From Comamonadaceae bacterium (GTDB taxonomy: Bacteria > Pseudomonadota > Gammaproteobacteria > Burkholderiales > Burkholderiaceae_C), in the NCBI GenBank assembly GCA_947450645.1, contig CANFWH010000010.1, positions 1 to 57,646 on the forward strand: a DNA stretch of 57,646 nt, given 5' to 3'. Made by a program: the position numbers and the translations under genes. Each line of letters begins with the position of its first letter. Within the stretch, counting starts at the first letter, position 1. This document shows positions 31,493 to 42,301 of this stretch, one piece after another. Under the pieces are notes generated by a model. That model did no database searches, was not told the DNA's origin, and saw only the letters and a program-made list of their open reading frames with translations.

Positions 31493-32265
31493 ACAACATT
31501 CCTACGAAAAACATAACGCTCTATGTTTGATGCATTTGCGTCAAACGCATACCCATCAGCCTTAAACGCTTGCAATTTTTCAACTTGTGTAATGCGTTTT
31601 TGAATCGCATAACGTGCCATCAATCCCCGTGCCCGTTTAGCAAAAAAGCTGATGACTTTGTGCCTGCCGTTTCTATATTCCTCAAATACGCACTCCACCA
31701 CACGCGCCTTCAAATGTTTGATATCAACGGCTTTGAAATACTCTTGTGACGCTAAATTCACCACCACAGGCGCTTTGTCCTTTTTGAGCTGCCGATTCAA
31801 ATACTCAGCAATCGTTGTTCCCCAAAATTGGTACAAGTTTTTACCACGCGCATTGACAAGTGGTATGCCCATCTCAAGTCGATACGGCTGCAACAAATCG
31901 AGTGGGCGTAGCGCGCCATAAAGGCCACTCAAACTCAGCACATGTTCTTGCGCCCACAGCAATTGCTCGTTGGATAACGACACTGCGTCTAAGCCCTCGT
32001 ACACATCGCCATTAAAAGCCAGTACCGCTTGCTTGGCATTTTTGCTTGTTGCGCGTGGCCGCCAAGCTTGGTAACGCGCCACATTAAGGCTAGAAAGCTT
32101 GTCGCTCAAGTCCATCAACGTGGCAATTTGTACAGGTGCTTTGTCCTTCAAGATATCGATCAATTCGCCAGCATCCCTCATAAACATTGGCTTGGTGCTG
32201 GGCAGATCAACTGGCACAGGTGTGTCGTAGTCCAGTGATTTGGCGGGGGAAAGTAAAAAAATCAT
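31489..32265 (-). CDS. yaaA: YaaA family peroxide-stress protein
   Basis: Protein of 258 aa from the ATG at 32265, giving the family start [15 protein letters not shown]. Further marks are [59 protein letters not shown] and [17 protein letters not shown]. coli YaaA lowers intracellular free iron during peroxide stress and has a DNA-binding fold. Coupling with queF is by a 4-base overlap; a shared function is not evident. Confidence 0.92.
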   Translation of the reverse strand: MIFLLSPAKSLDYDTPVPVDLPSTKPMFMRDAGELIDILKDKAPVQIATLMDLSDKLSSLNVARYQAWRPRATSKNAKQAVLAFNGDVYEGLDAVSLSNEQLLWAQEHVLSLSGLYGALRPLDLLQPYRLEMGIPLVNARGKNLYQFWGTTIAEYLNRQLKKDKAPVVVNLASQEYFKAVDIKHLKARVVECVFEEYRNGRHKVISFFAKRARGLMARYAIQKRITQVEKLQAFKADGYAFDANASNIERYVFRRNVV

Positions 32266-32302
32266 GCTGCAATTATCCGTAGAAATCAAAAGCGACCGAC
32301 GT

Positions 32303-32333
32303 AAAAAAACCTCGCCAGAATGACGAGGTTTTT
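32303..32333 (-). terminator. Terminator downstream of the comEA-like gene
   Basis: An inverted repeat with CCTCG and CGAGG arms, flanked by A and T runs on both sides, reads as an intrinsic terminator on either strand. On the - strand it follows the ComEA-like gene by 20 bases, separating it from yaaA. Confidence 0.8.
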
Positions 32334-32352
32334 GAAGCAAAACTTCGCTGAA

Positions 32353-32826
32353 TTATTTTGCAGCAGGTGCAGCGGCGGCTTTAGCAGCAGCCTTGTCTGC
32401 CTTGGCTTTTGCTTTGGCATCGGCCTTAGCTTGCTTGTCAGCGGCAGCTTTGGCTTTGGCGTCAGCCTTTGGATCCGCTTTAGCAGCGGGTGCAGCTGCT
32501 GTAGTGGCCGCTGGAGCGGCTTTAGCTGCGGGCTTTGCGGCAGGTGCACCAGCATACGCTGCGCCATTGACGGTCAAACCAGCGGTAGATAACGCAGCGG
32601 ATTTTTTATCTTTAATACCACTAACACGACTTTCTAAATCAGCCCAATCTTTGAAATTGCCCGCTTTGCGCGCTTCGACAATTTTTGCAGAAATAGAGGG
32701 GCCAATGCCTTTAACGGCATCTAATTCAGCGGCTGTGGCGCTATTCACATCCACGGCTGCAAAGCTTGCTGCGGCATAGAGCATGGCTGCAAACATAGTC
32801 ACGGCTGCAATTAGTTTCTTCATCAT
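32353..32826 (-). CDS. ComEA-like helix-hairpin-helix protein with Lys/Ala-rich tail
   Basis: Protein of 157 aa, preceded by TAGGAG on its strand. A cleavable signal peptide (LIAAVTMFAAMLYAAASFA) is followed by the ComEA helix-hairpin-helix DNA-binding domain: VDVNSATAAELDAVKGIGPS, then KAGNFKDWADLESRVSGI. The last ~65 residues are almost only Ala, Lys, Pro and Asp (repeats like AKADAKAKAKADK), resembling histone H1-like tails. ComEA pulls transforming DNA into the periplasm; the tail would add unspecific DNA binding. It stands alone between hldD and a terminator. Close relatives are usually near 100 aa, so the tail is the unusual part. Confidence 0.8.
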   Translation of the reverse strand: MMKKLIAAVTMFAAMLYAAASFAAVDVNSATAAELDAVKGIGPSISAKIVEARKAGNFKDWADLESRVSGIKDKKSAALSTAGLTVNGAAYAGAPAAKPAAKAAPAATTAAAPAAKADPKADAKAKAAADKQAKADAKAKAKADKAAAKAAAAPAAK

Positions 32827-32859
32827 AAAAACTCCTAAAGTAAAGGGAGGGAAAACAAA

Positions 32860-32876
32860 CTCAGTAAACGACTGAG
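32860..32876 (-). terminator. Weak hairpin between hldD and the comEA-like gene
   Basis: A 6-base stem (CTCAGT/ACTGAG) with a 5-base loop is followed on the - strand by TTTGTTTT. It could end hldD transcription or act in the leader of the comEA-like mRNA. It is short and AT-rich, so support is weak. Confidence 0.3.
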
Positions 32877-32905
32877 CACGTATGTAATAAACGAGTGCTA
32901 GTGTA

Positions 32906-33901
32906 CTAGGTTGACAGCCATTTCAAATATCGACCAACACCTTGCGCAACATCAGCAAATACATGATCGCAACCTGCGTGCCTTAGCGCCGATAAATCAG
33001 CCTGCGTATAGCTTTGATATTTGCCCTTGAGTGCATCGGGGAAATCGATGTACTGGATCACTTCGTTTTCCACAATTTGCGCAAGACTGGCACCCTGCTC
33101 CGTCATCCCCTGCACTACCGCCAAAGCCACGTCATTAAAGGGTTGCGCACGGCCTGTGCCCAAGTTAAACACGCCTGATTGCTCTGGGTGATCGAAGAAC
33201 CACAGATTCACCGCGACCACATCATCGACATAGACGAAGTCGCGCTTTTGCTCGCCTTCTGCGTAACCGTCGTAGCCACCAAATAACTTGACCACACCAT
33301 CCGCTTTAAATTGATTGAACTGATGAAACGCCACGCTGGCCATGCGCCCTTTGTGCTGTTCGCGTGGGCCATAAACATTGAAATAACGAAAGCCTGTCAC
33401 TTGGCTCGTTTGAGTCGTGAACATTGTCGTTTTTCGCCTCACCCACTGATCGAACAGCAGTTTGCTATAGCCGTAGACGTTCAGTGGCTTCTCATACTGC
33501 GGCAATTCTTTAAACGTATCCGAACCACCGTAAACCGCTGCGGAAGATGCGTACAACAGCCGCGTCCCTTGGGCTTGGCAAGCCTCGAACAACTGACACG
33601 ACACGCCAAAGTTATTGCGCATCATGTAAGCGCCATCGCTCTCCATAGTGTCACTGCAAGCACCTTCGTGGAAAATGGCTTCTACTTTGCCATAAGCGCC
33701 ATTGCTCAATCGATCGTAAAAATCGTCGGCATCCACGTAGTCGCTAATTTGCAAATCGGCTAGGTTGCGAAATTTATCGCCTTCGGTCAAATCGTCGACC
33801 GCAATAATGTCTTTAAATCCACGCTGGTTAAGGCCTTGCACGATATTGCTACCGATAAATCCTGCTGCACCCGTCACGACGATGCGCTTATTTGTGCTCA
33901 T
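32906..33901 (-). CDS. hldD: ADP-L-glycero-D-manno-heptose 6-epimerase
   Basis: Protein of 331 aa, the usual length. It makes the ADP-heptose used for the LPS inner core. The NADP-binding [14 protein letters not shown], the catalytic serine region [12 protein letters not shown] and the Tyr-x3-Lys in [10 protein letters not shown] are intact, and [14 protein letters not shown] follows. Its start overlaps the rfaE1 stop by four bases, so the kinase and epimerase are co-translated. Confidence 0.96.
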   Translation of the reverse strand: MSTNKRIVVTGAAGFIGSNIVQGLNQRGFKDIIAVDDLTEGDKFRNLADLQISDYVDADDFYDRLSNGAYGKVEAIFHEGACSDTMESDGAYMMRNNFGVSCQLFEACQAQGTRLLYASSAAVYGGSDTFKELPQYEKPLNVYGYSKLLFDQWVRRKTTMFTTQTSQVTGFRYFNVYGPREQHKGRMASVAFHQFNQFKADGVVKLFGGYDGYAEGEQKRDFVYVDDVVAVNLWFFDHPEQSGVFNLGTGRAQPFNDVALAVVQGMTEQGASLAQIVENEVIQYIDFPDALKGKYQSYTQADLSALRHAGCDHVFADVAQGVGRYLKWLST

Positions 33902-34830
33902 TGAAATAACTCCTCATAGCTCACCGTCGCCGTACCAAATTTGCCCACGACAATGCCGCCCGCGCGATTGGCATGGGGCATAGCTTCGCGCAAACTCATA
34001 CCCGATGCAACCAAAGATGCCAGCGTGGCAATGACCGTATCGCCTGCGCCTGTGACGTCAAACACTTCATGAGCCGAAGCGCGAACATGCAAATCGCCCG
34101 CCGCGTCATACAAACTCATGCCGTCTTCGCTGCGCGTAAAAAGTAGCGTCTCCAGCTTTAAAGATTCGCGCAAGTTTTGTGCTTTGATTCGCAGCTCATC
34201 TTCATCGCGCCAACTACCAATAACTTGCTGTAGCTCACTGCGGTTGGGCGTAATCACCGTCGCGCCTTGATAGTGGACATAGTCAGAACCTTTCGGGTCA
34301 ACTAACACAGGTTTGCCAGCAGCACGCGCTAGCGCAATCATTTCGGCCACATGCGCAAGTCCACCCTTAGCATAATCGGAAAACAAAATCGCATCATGCC
34401 CGCTCACCAATCGCTTAAAAGCGTCTGTTTGCGCAGCAAGCACATCGTGCTCGGGCGTATTTTCAAAATCAAGCCTAATCAATTGCTGCGCACGTCCAAT
34501 CACGCGCAGCTTGACCGTGGTCTCGAGTTTTGAATCGCGTGTGAGATGCGTGGCAATGCCAGTGCTGCGCATCAAAACTTCTAATTCGCGACCTGCATCG
34601 TCATCGCCCACTACGCTTAAAAATGAAGTCTTTGCACCCAAGATCGCCGCGTTATAGGCCACATTGGCTGCGCCGCCGACACGGTCTTCGCGCTTATTAA
34701 TTTTGACAACGGGCACGGGAGCTTCGGGGCTAATACGCTCTACCGCGCCATACCAATAGCGGTCTAGCATGGCGTCGCCCACAACAAGCACTTTGGCCTG
34801 ACTGAGATTAGGTTTGAGGTTCAAGTCCAT
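33898..34830 (-). CDS. rfaE1: D-glycero-beta-D-manno-heptose-7-phosphate kinase
   Basis: Protein of 310 aa from the ATG at 34830. It is the PfkB-family kinase half of E. coli HldE; the nucleotidyltransferase half is not fused here and must be encoded elsewhere. Marks are [42 protein letters not shown], the anion hole [13 protein letters not shown] and a C-terminus [16 protein letters not shown]. Next to it are hldD downstream and lapB upstream beyond an MFS gene, the LPS context expected. Confidence 0.93.
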   Translation of the reverse strand: MDLNLKPNLSQAKVLVVGDAMLDRYWYGAVERISPEAPVPVVKINKREDRVGGAANVAYNAAILGAKTSFLSVVGDDDAGRELEVLMRSTGIATHLTRDSKLETTVKLRVIGRAQQLIRLDFENTPEHDVLAAQTDAFKRLVSGHDAILFSDYAKGGLAHVAEMIALARAAGKPVLVDPKGSDYVHYQGATVITPNRSELQQVIGSWRDEDELRIKAQNLRESLKLETLLFTRSEDGMSLYDAAGDLHVRASAHEVFDVTGAGDTVIATLASLVASGMSLREAMPHANRAGGIVVGKFGTATVSYEELFQ

Positions 34831-34837
34831 GTGGTAA

Positions 34838-36097
34838 TTATCCCCGAGTGTGGTGGTGAAAATGCGCGTAAGAAGCGACGCAGCAAAGCCAAAATACAGC
34901 AAACGCTGCCATGTACGCCTGCGTCTCCAAAAATCCTAGCCATCGGAAAAAGTCGATGCCAAGACCAATGCCCCATTGCACGATAAACACGCCCATAAAA
35001 ATCACCAAGTTATAAGCCGTCAGTGCTCTGCCCGCCATATGACTCTCAAAAGCCATGCCAACTGCCGGCTGCGCTAAAGACACGAAAGCGCTACTGACAA
35101 AATAAAAAATCCACATCAACCAAATCGGCAAAATCATACCTGCCGTGAAAGTGATATCGGTCGCCACCAAAACAGCCAACGGCAACGCCAACAAGCTAAA
35201 CGGCAGCCCCACGCGCATCAGCCGAACCGCGTCCCAGCCGCGACTGGCCAATCTAGGATTGATCCAGCCCCACACCCAATAGTTGACGAGCATAGCGAGG
35301 TTGATAGCGAACAAGCCGCCTGCTGCTTGTTCAGCGCTATAGCCCGCGATGCGGGTCATCCAAGGCCCCACCCACAGCGTCTGAATCGCGATCATGCCGC
35401 CATAGATAAAAAATCCAATCGGAACCACACGTACAAAAGCGGGATGTCCCCAAATCGAAATGGGTGCAAGCGCATCCTTCGCAGGCCAAGTGGGGTAAGG
35501 CTTAGCGGCCATTGATGGCTGTGAAGGCTTTTCTGATATGGCTTTGTGCCAATCGGGTGCGCACACCGCGATCAAAATCATGGCAGCAATCACGAATAGC
35601 GCTAGCGTCCAAAAAATGCCACGCCAGCCCAATACGGGTATGGCGGCTTGCACAGGCAGCGTCGCACAAAGCATTCCGAGTGCGCCCGACATCAGCATCC
35701 AAGAATTGGCGCGCAGTTGCGTCTCTGGATTGAACCAACGACGGTAGGCAGTCAGCGGCGCCATTAAGCACACACTCACGCCAAGGCCGCACAGCACACG
35801 GGCTAGTAGCAAGCCAAGGAAGTTGTGCGAGAGCGCAAACACCGCGCAGCCCAGCACGGCAATCGATAGCATGAGGAGAATGACGCGCCTAGGACCAAAG
35901 CGATCCAGCCAGACACCGAGTGGAATTTGCAGCGCAGCAAAGCCTAAAAAATAACCCCCAGAGAGCAGACCCAAATCTCTGGCTTGTAACGAGAATTCTT
36001 GTGTGAGTGCAGGTGCGAGTGTGGCAGTGACCGTGCGTAGACTAGCCGAAATAAAGTACGCCGCCGCAAACGCCACGAACATCAGCGCCGCGCGCAT
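34838..36097 (-). CDS. Major facilitator superfamily transporter
   Basis: Protein of 419 aa using the ATG at 36097, 25 bases after the lapB stop; the frame is open further upstream inside lapB. Twelve hydrophobic segments are seen. The loop between spans 2 and 3 reads GVWLDRFGPRRVILL, the MFS signature. A central hydrophilic loop (DWHKAISEKPSQPSM) separates the two halves and carries one dispersed palindrome (35524-35544). The substrate cannot be told. Its place between lapB and rfaE1 breaks the usual LPS gene order of related bacteria. Confidence 0.85.
   Translation of the reverse strand: MRAALMFVAFAAAYFISASLRTVTATLAPALTQEFSLQARDLGLLSGGYFLGFAALQIPLGVWLDRFGPRRVILLMLSIAVLGCAVFALSHNFLGLLLARVLCGLGVSVCLMAPLTAYRRWFNPETQLRANSWMLMSGALGMLCATLPVQAAIPVLGWRGIFWTLALFVIAAMILIAVCAPDWHKAISEKPSQPSMAAKPYPTWPAKDALAPISIWGHPAFVRVVPIGFFIYGGMIAIQTLWVGPWMTRIAGYSAEQAAGGLFAINLAMLVNYWVWGWINPRLASRGWDAVRLMRVGLPFSLLALPLAVLVATDITFTAGMILPIWLMWIFYFVSSAFVSLAQPAVGMAFESHMAGRALTAYNLVIFMGVFIVQWGIGLGIDFFRWLGFLETQAYMAAFAVFWLCCVASYAHFHHHTRG
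35524..35544 (-). repeat. Dispersed 21-base palindrome, copy in the MFS gene
   Basis: Matches the ihfB copy at 19 of 21 positions. On the coding strand it encodes KAISEKP, in the same codon phase as the ihfB copy (KAISDKA appears as EAISDKA there). It sits in the large cytoplasmic loop. Confidence 0.7.
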
Positions 36098-36122
36098 TTG
36101 AGGCAGTTGATTGCCTGAGACC

Positions 36123-37217
36123 TTAGAGCTCTTCAACACGCTTAAATGGATAGCTATCCCACGCTTGGCAGCCAGGGCATTGCCAAAAGTATTGCTTAGC
36201 CTCAAAGCCGCATGCCGCACAGCGATAGCGCTTCAAGGGTTCAGTCGCTTTTTGCAGCGCCGCTTGCACCTCTACCAATTGAGGTGACTCAATCAAATGA
36301 CTAGCTGCAATCAGGGATGGCTCTTTAGTGAGATGCGCCACGTATGCGGTACGTGCGTCCATCCAGCCTACGCCAATTAAGGCTTCCAACACACCAAGGC
36401 TATGCGTATCCTGATACGCAGCCGCTAAGGTTTGAATTGCGGCTTGTTGTTGCTCGTCTGTTTTTGCTGACGCCAAAAGCTGGGAAGCCAATAGAGGTAA
36501 GGCTTGCGGGGCATGTCTTGCCGCCAAGGCAAGCAGGTCGTTGCTTGCAGCAAAGTCACCTGCGTCCGCATGCTTACGAGCCAACTCCATATACGCACGC
36601 GGCGACGTGGGTGACAAAGCGATAGCTACCTCAAACAATTGCTGCTCGCACAGGTAATGCGCACGGCGTTTGGTGTAGTTGCCCGCACCCGATGCTTCCA
36701 GGTGCTCAGCCATCAAAGCAGCGCCCGCCCAGTCGCGACCACGCTCGTAAATAGAGAGTAGTAACTGCTGCGCCTCTTTGCTTTGCAGCTCAGCAAGGAC
36801 AAGGTTTGTCCCTTTGATCGCCGCCTCAGCGCGGTCTAGCAGCCCCGCTTTGGCGTAGTCTTGTGCTAGCGCAAACTGCGCACGCTGGCGATCCGCCTGC
36901 GATAAATCGGCACGTGCCAGCAGGTGCTCGTGCACCCGCACGGCGCGGTCGTATTCGCCGCGGCGACGAAATAAATTGCCCAGCGTGAAGTGAAGTTCTG
37001 AGGTGTCAGGATCGTTTTGCACGGCTTCGATAAAGCTATCTATAGCGGCATCTTGCTGACCACTCAGCAAATAGTTGAGCCCTTTGAAATAAGCGCGCGG
37101 CTGATGGCGTGACTCCATCTTCCAGTGCCACACGTCGAGACGAGAAAAAAACCAACCTAAACCAAAAGCGACTGGCAGTGCAAGCAGCAACCAAATCCAA
37201 TCGATGGCGAGGGTCAT
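36123..37217 (-). CDS. lapB: Lipopolysaccharide assembly protein LapB
   Basis: Protein of 364 aa. An N-terminal membrane anchor ([20 protein letters not shown]) is followed by about nine TPR units ([20 protein letters not shown] and others) and a C-terminal rubredoxin-like metal site, [20 protein letters not shown]. LapB controls LpxC turnover by FtsH and so LPS output. Its start overlaps the ihfB stop by four bases. The small lapA gene, normally between ihfB and lapB, is absent. Confidence 0.94.
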   Translation of the reverse strand: MTLAIDWIWLLLALPVAFGLGWFFSRLDVWHWKMESRHQPRAYFKGLNYLLSGQQDAAIDSFIEAVQNDPDTSELHFTLGNLFRRRGEYDRAVRVHEHLLARADLSQADRQRAQFALAQDYAKAGLLDRAEAAIKGTNLVLAELQSKEAQQLLLSIYERGRDWAGAALMAEHLEASGAGNYTKRRAHYLCEQQLFEVAIALSPTSPRAYMELARKHADAGDFAASNDLLALAARHAPQALPLLASQLLASAKTDEQQQAAIQTLAAAYQDTHSLGVLEALIGVGWMDARTAYVAHLTKEPSLIAASHLIESPQLVEVQAALQKATEPLKRYRCAACGFEAKQYFWQCPGCQAWDSYPFKRVEEL

Positions 37218-37546
37218 GCTTGCAAAGCCTTATCTGATATGGCTTCGTGGGCGATGCTCTCAGGCGGGATGGTCTCAACCGCTGCGCGCAAAATCTTGCC
37301 TGGCTTGAAATGTGCCACGCGTTTTTCAGGCACTAAAACCGATTCGCCTGAGCGCGGGTTGCGACCCACACGCGGACGGCGGTGATTGACTGTAAAGCTG
37401 CCAAAACCACGTATCTCAATGCGATGCCCTTTGCCAAGGCTGGCGGACATCGCATCAAAAATGGTCTTGACGGCTTGCTCGGCATCGCGCAGCGTGAGTT
37501 GTCCCATGCGCGCGGCCAAACGTTCCACTAACTCAGATCTGGTCAT
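37214..37546 (-). CDS. ihfB: Integration host factor beta subunit
   Basis: Protein of 110 aa. It is one subunit of the DNA-bending IHF dimer. [17 protein letters not shown] at the start, [20 protein letters not shown] with the beta-arm [10 protein letters not shown], and [16 protein letters not shown] are all typical. About 15 residues extend beyond the core; that tail is partly encoded by a copy of the dispersed palindrome (37225-37245, EAISDKAL). It lies directly downstream of rpsA, the standard order. Confidence 0.95.
   Translation of the reverse strand: MTRSELVERLAARMGQLTLRDAEQAVKTIFDAMSASLGKGHRIEIRGFGSFTVNHRRPRVGRNPRSGESVLVPEKRVAHFKPGKILRAAVETIPPESIAHEAISDKALQA
37225..37245 (-). repeat. 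Dispersed 21-base palindrome, copy in ihfB
   Basis: AAGCC and GGCTT ends enclose TTATCTGATAT; the inner TATC/GATA also pair, so only one opposed position and the centre base are unpaired. It encodes AISDKAL in the C-terminal extension of IHF-beta. Confidence 0.75.
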
Positions 37547-37594
37547 CTTGATTCACATCCAAGTGAGTGGTTCTACCGCTTTATCTCAAGAAAA

Positions 37595-39271
37595 TTATGC
37601 GTCCAATTTGGCACGCAACAGCGCACCAAGGCTCGTTGTGCCAGCGTTTTCTTTAGAAGATTGGCTGCTCAAAGTTGCCATGGCCTCTTGCTGATCCGCA
37701 TTGTCTTTTGCTTTGATTGACAGCTGGATACCGCGTGACTTGCGATCGATGTTCACGATCACAGCTGTCACTTCGTCGCCTTCTTTCAAAGCCGAACGTG
37801 CATCTTCAACACGGTCTTGGCTGATTTCAGAGACGCGCAAATAGCCCGTCACGTCGTCGCCCAGATCAATTTCAGCGCCTTTAGCGTCAACGGTTTTGAC
37901 CTTACCTGTGACGGTAGAACCTTTGTCGTTGATCGACGTGAAGGTGGTGAAGCTATCAGCGTCCAATTGCTTGATGCCCAAGCTGATACGCTCGCGCTCG
38001 ATGTCGATGGCCAAAATAATGGCTTCAACTTCTTGACCCTTTTTGAAGCTCTTCACTGCTGCTTCACCTGTTTCTGTCCATGACAGATCAGATAAGTGAA
38101 CCAATCCGTCGATGCCAGTGGCCAAACCAACAAACACGCCGAAGTCGGTAATGGATTTGATAGGACCTTTAACTTTGTCGCCGCGCTTGTTGTTGGCAGC
38201 AAATTCGTTCCAAGGATTAACCTTGCACTGTTTCATGCCAAGGCTGATACGGCGCTTGTCTTCGTCGATCTCAAGGACCATGACTTCAACTTCGTCACCC
38301 AGTGCAACCAATTTGCTTGGTGCGACATTTTTGTTCGTCCAGTCCATTTCAGACACGTGCACGAGGCCTTCAATGCCTGGTTCGATTTCCACAAATGCGC
38401 CGTAATCAGCGATGTTGGTGATCTTGCCGTGCATACGCGTACCCTGTGGATAGCGGCGGTTCACGCCCATCCATGGATCGTCGCCCATTTGTTTGATGCC
38501 CAAGGACACGCGGTTTTTCTCGGTGTCAAATTTGAGAATCTTGGCGCTAATTTCTTGACCAGGTTGCACCACCTCGGATGGGTGACGCACGCGGCGCCAT
38601 GCCATGTCGGTAATGTGCAAGAGACCGTCAATACCGCCGAGGTCAACAAACGCGCCGTACTCTGTGATGTTCTTAACAATACCCGTAACGATAGAACCTT
38701 CTTTGAGGCCTTCCATCGCTTTAGCGCGCTCTTCGCCCATCGTGACATCACGAACAGCACGGTGCGAGAGCACCACATTGTTACGCTTGCGATCGAGCTT
38801 GATCACTTTGAATTCCAAAGTTTTATTCTCGTACGGAGACAAATCTTTGATAGGACGTGACTCGATGAGCGAACCTGGCAAGAAGGCGCGAATGCCGTTG
38901 ACCAGCACCATGAGGCCGCCTTTGACTTTGCCACTGGTTTGACCCGTGACAAATTCGCCAGACTCGAGCGCTTTCTCAAGGCTCATCCAGCTTGCTAGAC
39001 GCTTGGCTTTATCGCGCGACAACATCGTATCGCCAAAGCCGTTTTCGATGGAGTCAATGGCAACAGACACGAAGTCGCCAACGTTGACCTCGAGAACACC
39101 TTGATCGTTTTTAAATTCATTGATGTCGATGAACGACTCAGACTTGAGGCCTGCATTCACAACAACGTGGTTATGGTCAACACGCACCACTTCGGCGGTA
39201 ATGACTTCGCCTGTGCGCATTTCACTGCGGGTTAGAGATTCTGCAAATAGATCGGCAAAAGATTCAGACAT
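37595..39271 (-). CDS. rpsA: 30S ribosomal protein S1
   Basis: Protein of 558 aa, close to the E. coli length, with six S1 RNA-binding domains. Each shows the pattern G.V..I..YGAFV.L....GLVH.S, for example [20 protein letters not shown] and [21 protein letters not shown]1 brings mRNA to the ribosome. The 20 bases before its start (AAGAAAGAAAAAAC) lack a GGAG-type ribosome site, a feature also known for rpsA in E. coli, where S1 controls its own translation. It lies between aroA-cmk and ihfB. Confidence 0.97.
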   Translation of the reverse strand: MSESFADLFAESLTRSEMRTGEVITAEVVRVDHNHVVVNAGLKSESFIDINEFKNDQGVLEVNVGDFVSVAIDSIENGFGDTMLSRDKAKRLASWMSLEKALESGEFVTGQTSGKVKGGLMVLVNGIRAFLPGSLIESRPIKDLSPYENKTLEFKVIKLDRKRNNVVLSHRAVRDVTMGEERAKAMEGLKEGSIVTGIVKNITEYGAFVDLGGIDGLLHITDMAWRRVRHPSEVVQPGQEISAKILKFDTEKNRVSLGIKQMGDDPWMGVNRRYPQGTRMHGKITNIADYGAFVEIEPGIEGLVHVSEMDWTNKNVAPSKLVALGDEVEVMVLEIDEDKRRISLGMKQCKVNPWNEFAANNKRGDKVKGPIKSITDFGVFVGLATGIDGLVHLSDLSWTETGEAAVKSFKKGQEVEAIILAIDIERERISLGIKQLDADSFTTFTSINDKGSTVTGKVKTVDAKGAEIDLGDDVTGYLRVSEISQDRVEDARSALKEGDEVTAVIVNIDRKSRGIQLSIKAKDNADQQEAMATLSSQSSKENAGTTSLGALLRAKLDA

Positions 39272-39347
39272 GTTTTTTCTTTCTTAGTCAAGCTTGTTGG
39301 AAATCGGTACTCGTACGCATTCAATATAAATGCGTTTATGGAGGCGA

Positions 39348-41381
39348 CTAAAGCTGACTGGGTGCGAAGCGGCTAAATTTCTTATCCCACCACTCAAGAA
39401 CTTGAGTGACGGAGGCTTCAATCGTGAGATTGGAGTTGTCTAGCATCAACGCGTCTTTGGCAGCAACAAGTGGAGCGGCGCTACGGGATTGATCCCTAGC
39501 GTCGCGTGCCTCAAGGTCTGCACGAAGGCTGTCGATCTTAGCAGAAATTCCTTTAGAAATCAACTGCTTGTAACGGCGTTCGGCACGCGTAGCCGCACTT
39601 GCCGTCAAAAACACCTTGAGCGGCGCATCTGGAAAAATCACCGTCCCCATGTCGCGACCATCGGCAACAAGACCTGGCAGCTTGCGAAAACCGAGTTGCA
39701 AATCAAACAAAGCTTGGCGCACGGCCGGATAGCTAGAAACCTTGGATGCCAGCATTCCAGAGGCTTCCGAGCGAATGTTGTCCGCTACGTCAATGCCATT
39801 AAGGCTTACACGATCACGATCAAAACCGATCTTCATTTGTAAAGCGATTGTGGCAACCGCCGCTTCGTCATCCAAGTCCACACCCACCTGTGATGCGGCA
39901 AAACCGACCAGCCGATACAGCGCGCCTGAATCTAGGTAGTGGTAGCCCAATTGCTTCGCGATCATGGACGCGAGTGTTCCCTTGCCTGATGCGGTTGGGC
40001 CGTCAATACAAATGACAGGAATGTTTACCGTGTCCGCTTTGGCCACCGAAAACAGTGCCTCAAAATAATCAGGGAAAGTTTTAGCCACGCATTGGGGGTC
40101 TTCAATGCGCACGGGTAACCCCGCAGGATTGAATGCGGCCAGCGACGCGCACATCGCCATGCGGTGGTCATCGTAGGTATGGATACTCGCAAAGCGCCAT
40201 CCTGTATGGCTTGGCGAGTTGTGGGTTGGCGGTGTAATTCGGATAAAGTCCACTCCCTCTTGCACTTTTGCGCCCAGCTTGCGCAACTCGGTCGCCATCG
40301 CTGCAATGCGGTCAGTTTCTTTCACGCGCCAGCTCGCTATATTGCGCAACCTTGTCGTTCCATGGGCATAGAGCGCCATCACGGCCAAGGTCATGGCGGC
40401 ATCGGGGATGTGATTGCAATCGAGATCGATGGCTTTAAGGAAAGCCGTTTGAACTTCCCAATTGCCACGCCACACGGTCAGTGCGTTGGGCTCAGCGCGA
40501 ATCTGCACACCCATTTGCGCAGCGGCATCTATAAATTTAATGTCACCTTGGATCGAAGCTGCGCCGACGCCCAGAATACGCAAAGGCTTATCAACCGTGG
40601 CAGCAAGGCCACCGAGCGCGACAAAATAGCTAGCCGATGATGCATCCGCTTCCACATAAATGTCTTTGGGGGATAGGTACTTCGAGCCTGCTGGAATCGT
40701 GAACCTGCTCCAGCCTTGCTGCTGCACCTGCACACCAAAACGCGAGAGCAATTTAAGCGTGATATCAATATAGGGCTTTGAGATCAACTCACCCACCACA
40801 TCGACGTGAATGTCCTTAGTCGCAACCAGCGGCAAGGCCAAAAGCAGCGCGGTTAAAAATTGACTCGACACATCGCCGCGCACTTGTATCGGCGCGTCCA
40901 TTTTTAAATTTGGCTTGCCAATTTTGAGGGGTGGAAAGCCCTCATTCGCTAAGTAATCGACGCTGCAGCCCAAGCTGCGTAAGGCTTGCACAAGATCCCC
41001 AATTGGGCGCTCATGCATACGCGGCACGCCTTTTAGCGTAAAGTCCCCACCCAGCACGGCCAGCGCTGCGGTGAGTGGCCGCATGGCTGTTCCCGCATTG
41101 CCCATAAAAAACTCAAGCGCATCATGCTGTTTGAGTTGCCCACCCAAACCTACCATGGTGACGGTTGTGCCTTGCACATCGACCCCACAGCCCAATTGTC
41201 TGAGCGCTGTGAGCATGACACGGGTGTCGTCCGAATCGAGCAAATCATGTACAACGGTCGTGCCCTGACAAAGAGCAGAAAGCAGTAGCACCCGATTCGA
41301 GATACTTTTGGAGCCAGGCAACTGCACAACTCCTGTAGCTGATTGCAAAGGAGGTAAATCTAAAAACACGCTATCAAACAT
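39348..41381 (-). CDS. aroA: Fused EPSP synthase and cytidylate kinase (AroA-Cmk)
   Basis: Protein of 677 aa with two enzymes in one chain. Residues 1-440 are 3-phosphoshikimate 1-carboxyvinyltransferase: [44 protein letters not shown] and a [19 protein letters not shown] segment. Residues from about 453 are CMP/dCMP kinase: [19 protein letters not shown] (P-loop), [30 protein letters not shown]. The two genes are adjacent but separate in most relatives; the fusion is known from some Burkholderiales. It lies 20 bases after tyrA. A drifted copy of the dispersed palindrome is at 40192-40212. Confidence 0.94.
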   Translation of the reverse strand: MFDSVFLDLPPLQSATGVVQLPGSKSISNRVLLLSALCQGTTVVHDLLDSDDTRVMLTALRQLGCGVDVQGTTVTMVGLGGQLKQHDALEFFMGNAGTAMRPLTAALAVLGGDFTLKGVPRMHERPIGDLVQALRSLGCSVDYLANEGFPPLKIGKPNLKMDAPIQVRGDVSSQFLTALLLALPLVATKDIHVDVVGELISKPYIDITLKLLSRFGVQVQQQGWSRFTIPAGSKYLSPKDIYVEADASSASYFVALGGLAATVDKPLRILGVGAASIQGDIKFIDAAAQMGVQIRAEPNALTVWRGNWEVQTAFLKAIDLDCNHIPDAAMTLAVMALYAHGTTRLRNIASWRVKETDRIAAMATELRKLGAKVQEGVDFIRITPPTHNSPSHTGWRFASIHTYDDHRMAMCASLAAFNPAGLPVRIEDPQCVAKTFPDYFEALFSVAKADTVNIPVICIDGPTASGKGTLASMIAKQLGYHYLDSGALYRLVGFAASQVGVDLDDEAAVATIALQMKIGFDRDRVSLNGIDVADNIRSEASGMLASKVSSYPAVRQALFDLQLGFRKLPGLVADGRDMGTVIFPDAPLKVFLTASAATRAERRYKQLISKGISAKIDSLRADLEARDARDQSRSAAPLVAAKDALMLDNSNLTIEASVTQVLEWWDKKFSRFAPSQL
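40192..40212 (-). repeat. Dispersed 21-base palindrome, drifted copy in aroA-cmk
   Basis: Has the 21-base length and outer AAGC/GCTT ends with a GCCAT-CCTGT-ATGGC core, but the core differs from other copies and the codon phase is different (SHTGWRF). It is a possible, not certain, member. Confidence 0.35.
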
Positions 41382-41401
41382 CTCGCGTCACCACAGGCTT
41401 A

Positions 41402-42292
41402 TTATTCATCATCAACCGACACTTTTTTATTGAGTGTCCACCCACTACGAAGCGCACTGGCCGTAGAAATCAGATCTCTCAAAGTCTGCGAACTACCAGA
41501 ACGCATCGCGTCTTCTAGTTTTTTCAAGCTCATCAACATAGCCGTCGATTGCTTCGATATTTCTTTGCTGTTAGCCAAGAATATGTCACTCCATAACTCA
41601 GGATCACCTGCGGCAATGCGAGTAAAGTCTTGAAAACCAGGGCCTGCCATTTGTAAAAATTGCTGTGCTTCGCTTTGCCCAGCAATGCCATTCATATAAG
41701 CAAACCCTAGCAAATGCGGCAAATGGCTCACGGCAGCAAAGACCGCATCGTGCTCACTCGGCGTCATGCGCGAAATAGTCATGCCAAGTGATCTCCAAAC
41801 AGTCTCAGCATTCACCAATGCCGCGTCTTCTGTACGTTGCGTTGGCGTTAAAATAACACGCTTGCCAACATATAAATCTGCGTCGGCGGCCTCGATCCCT
41901 GCTTGCTCTTTACCAGCAATAGGGTGAGACGGTACAAAGTTGGGCGGAAACATGCCGAAGACGCCCTCCGCAGCGTCAATCACGCTTTGTTTGGTGGATC
42001 CGACATCCAAAATGAGCGCATCTTTATGCAAGCCAAACTGCACGGCTTTCAGCACATCAAAAGTCGCCGCTACAGGTACAGAAATTAAGACTAAATCAGC
42101 GCCCATCACTGCTTGCAAAATAGAGGCGGCGGCATCATCAATCACGCCCATCCGTTTAGCTAATTCCGCCTTGTTTGGTGATTTGTTATAGCCCACCACA
42201 CGCTCAACCAACCCCGCCCGCTTGAGTGCCAAGGCGAACGAACCGCCCATCATGCCGCAGCCAATAAGCCCCAGTTGTTTGAATTTTTTCAT
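41402..42292 (-). CDS. tyrA: Prephenate dehydrogenase TyrA
   Basis: Protein of 296 aa. It makes 4-hydroxyphenylpyruvate for tyrosine, using NAD(P). The nucleotide-binding GLIGCGMMGGSFALALKRAG, VGSTKQSV, the HPIAGKEQAG substrate loop and the VSHLPHLLGFAYM helix are intact. It follows pheA by nine bases; hisC, which commonly stands between pheA and tyrA in related genomes, is missing. Confidence 0.95.
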   Translation of the reverse strand: MKKFKQLGLIGCGMMGGSFALALKRAGLVERVVGYNKSPNKAELAKRMGVIDDAAASILQAVMGADLVLISVPVAATFDVLKAVQFGLHKDALILDVGSTKQSVIDAAEGVFGMFPPNFVPSHPIAGKEQAGIEAADADLYVGKRVILTPTQRTEDAALVNAETVWRSLGMTISRMTPSEHDAVFAAVSHLPHLLGFAYMNGIAGQSEAQQFLQMAGPGFQDFTRIAAGDPELWSDIFLANSKEISKQSTAMLMSLKKLEDAMRSGSSQTLRDLISTASALRSGWTLNKKVSVDDE

Positions 42293-42301
42293 GGCGTAAG
42301 C

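Noticed and set aside
36398-36423. Hairpin TGCGTATC/GATACGCA inside lapB as a further dispersed element
   Set aside because: The arms and spacing do not fit AAGCC-N11-GGCTT; only the inner TATC/GATA is shared, which chance can explain.
38096-38860. 254-aa open frame opposite rpsA
   Set aside because: It is the reverse-strand shadow of the S1 domains, is rich in His/Phe/Asn as expected from that, and has no ribosome site or known domain.
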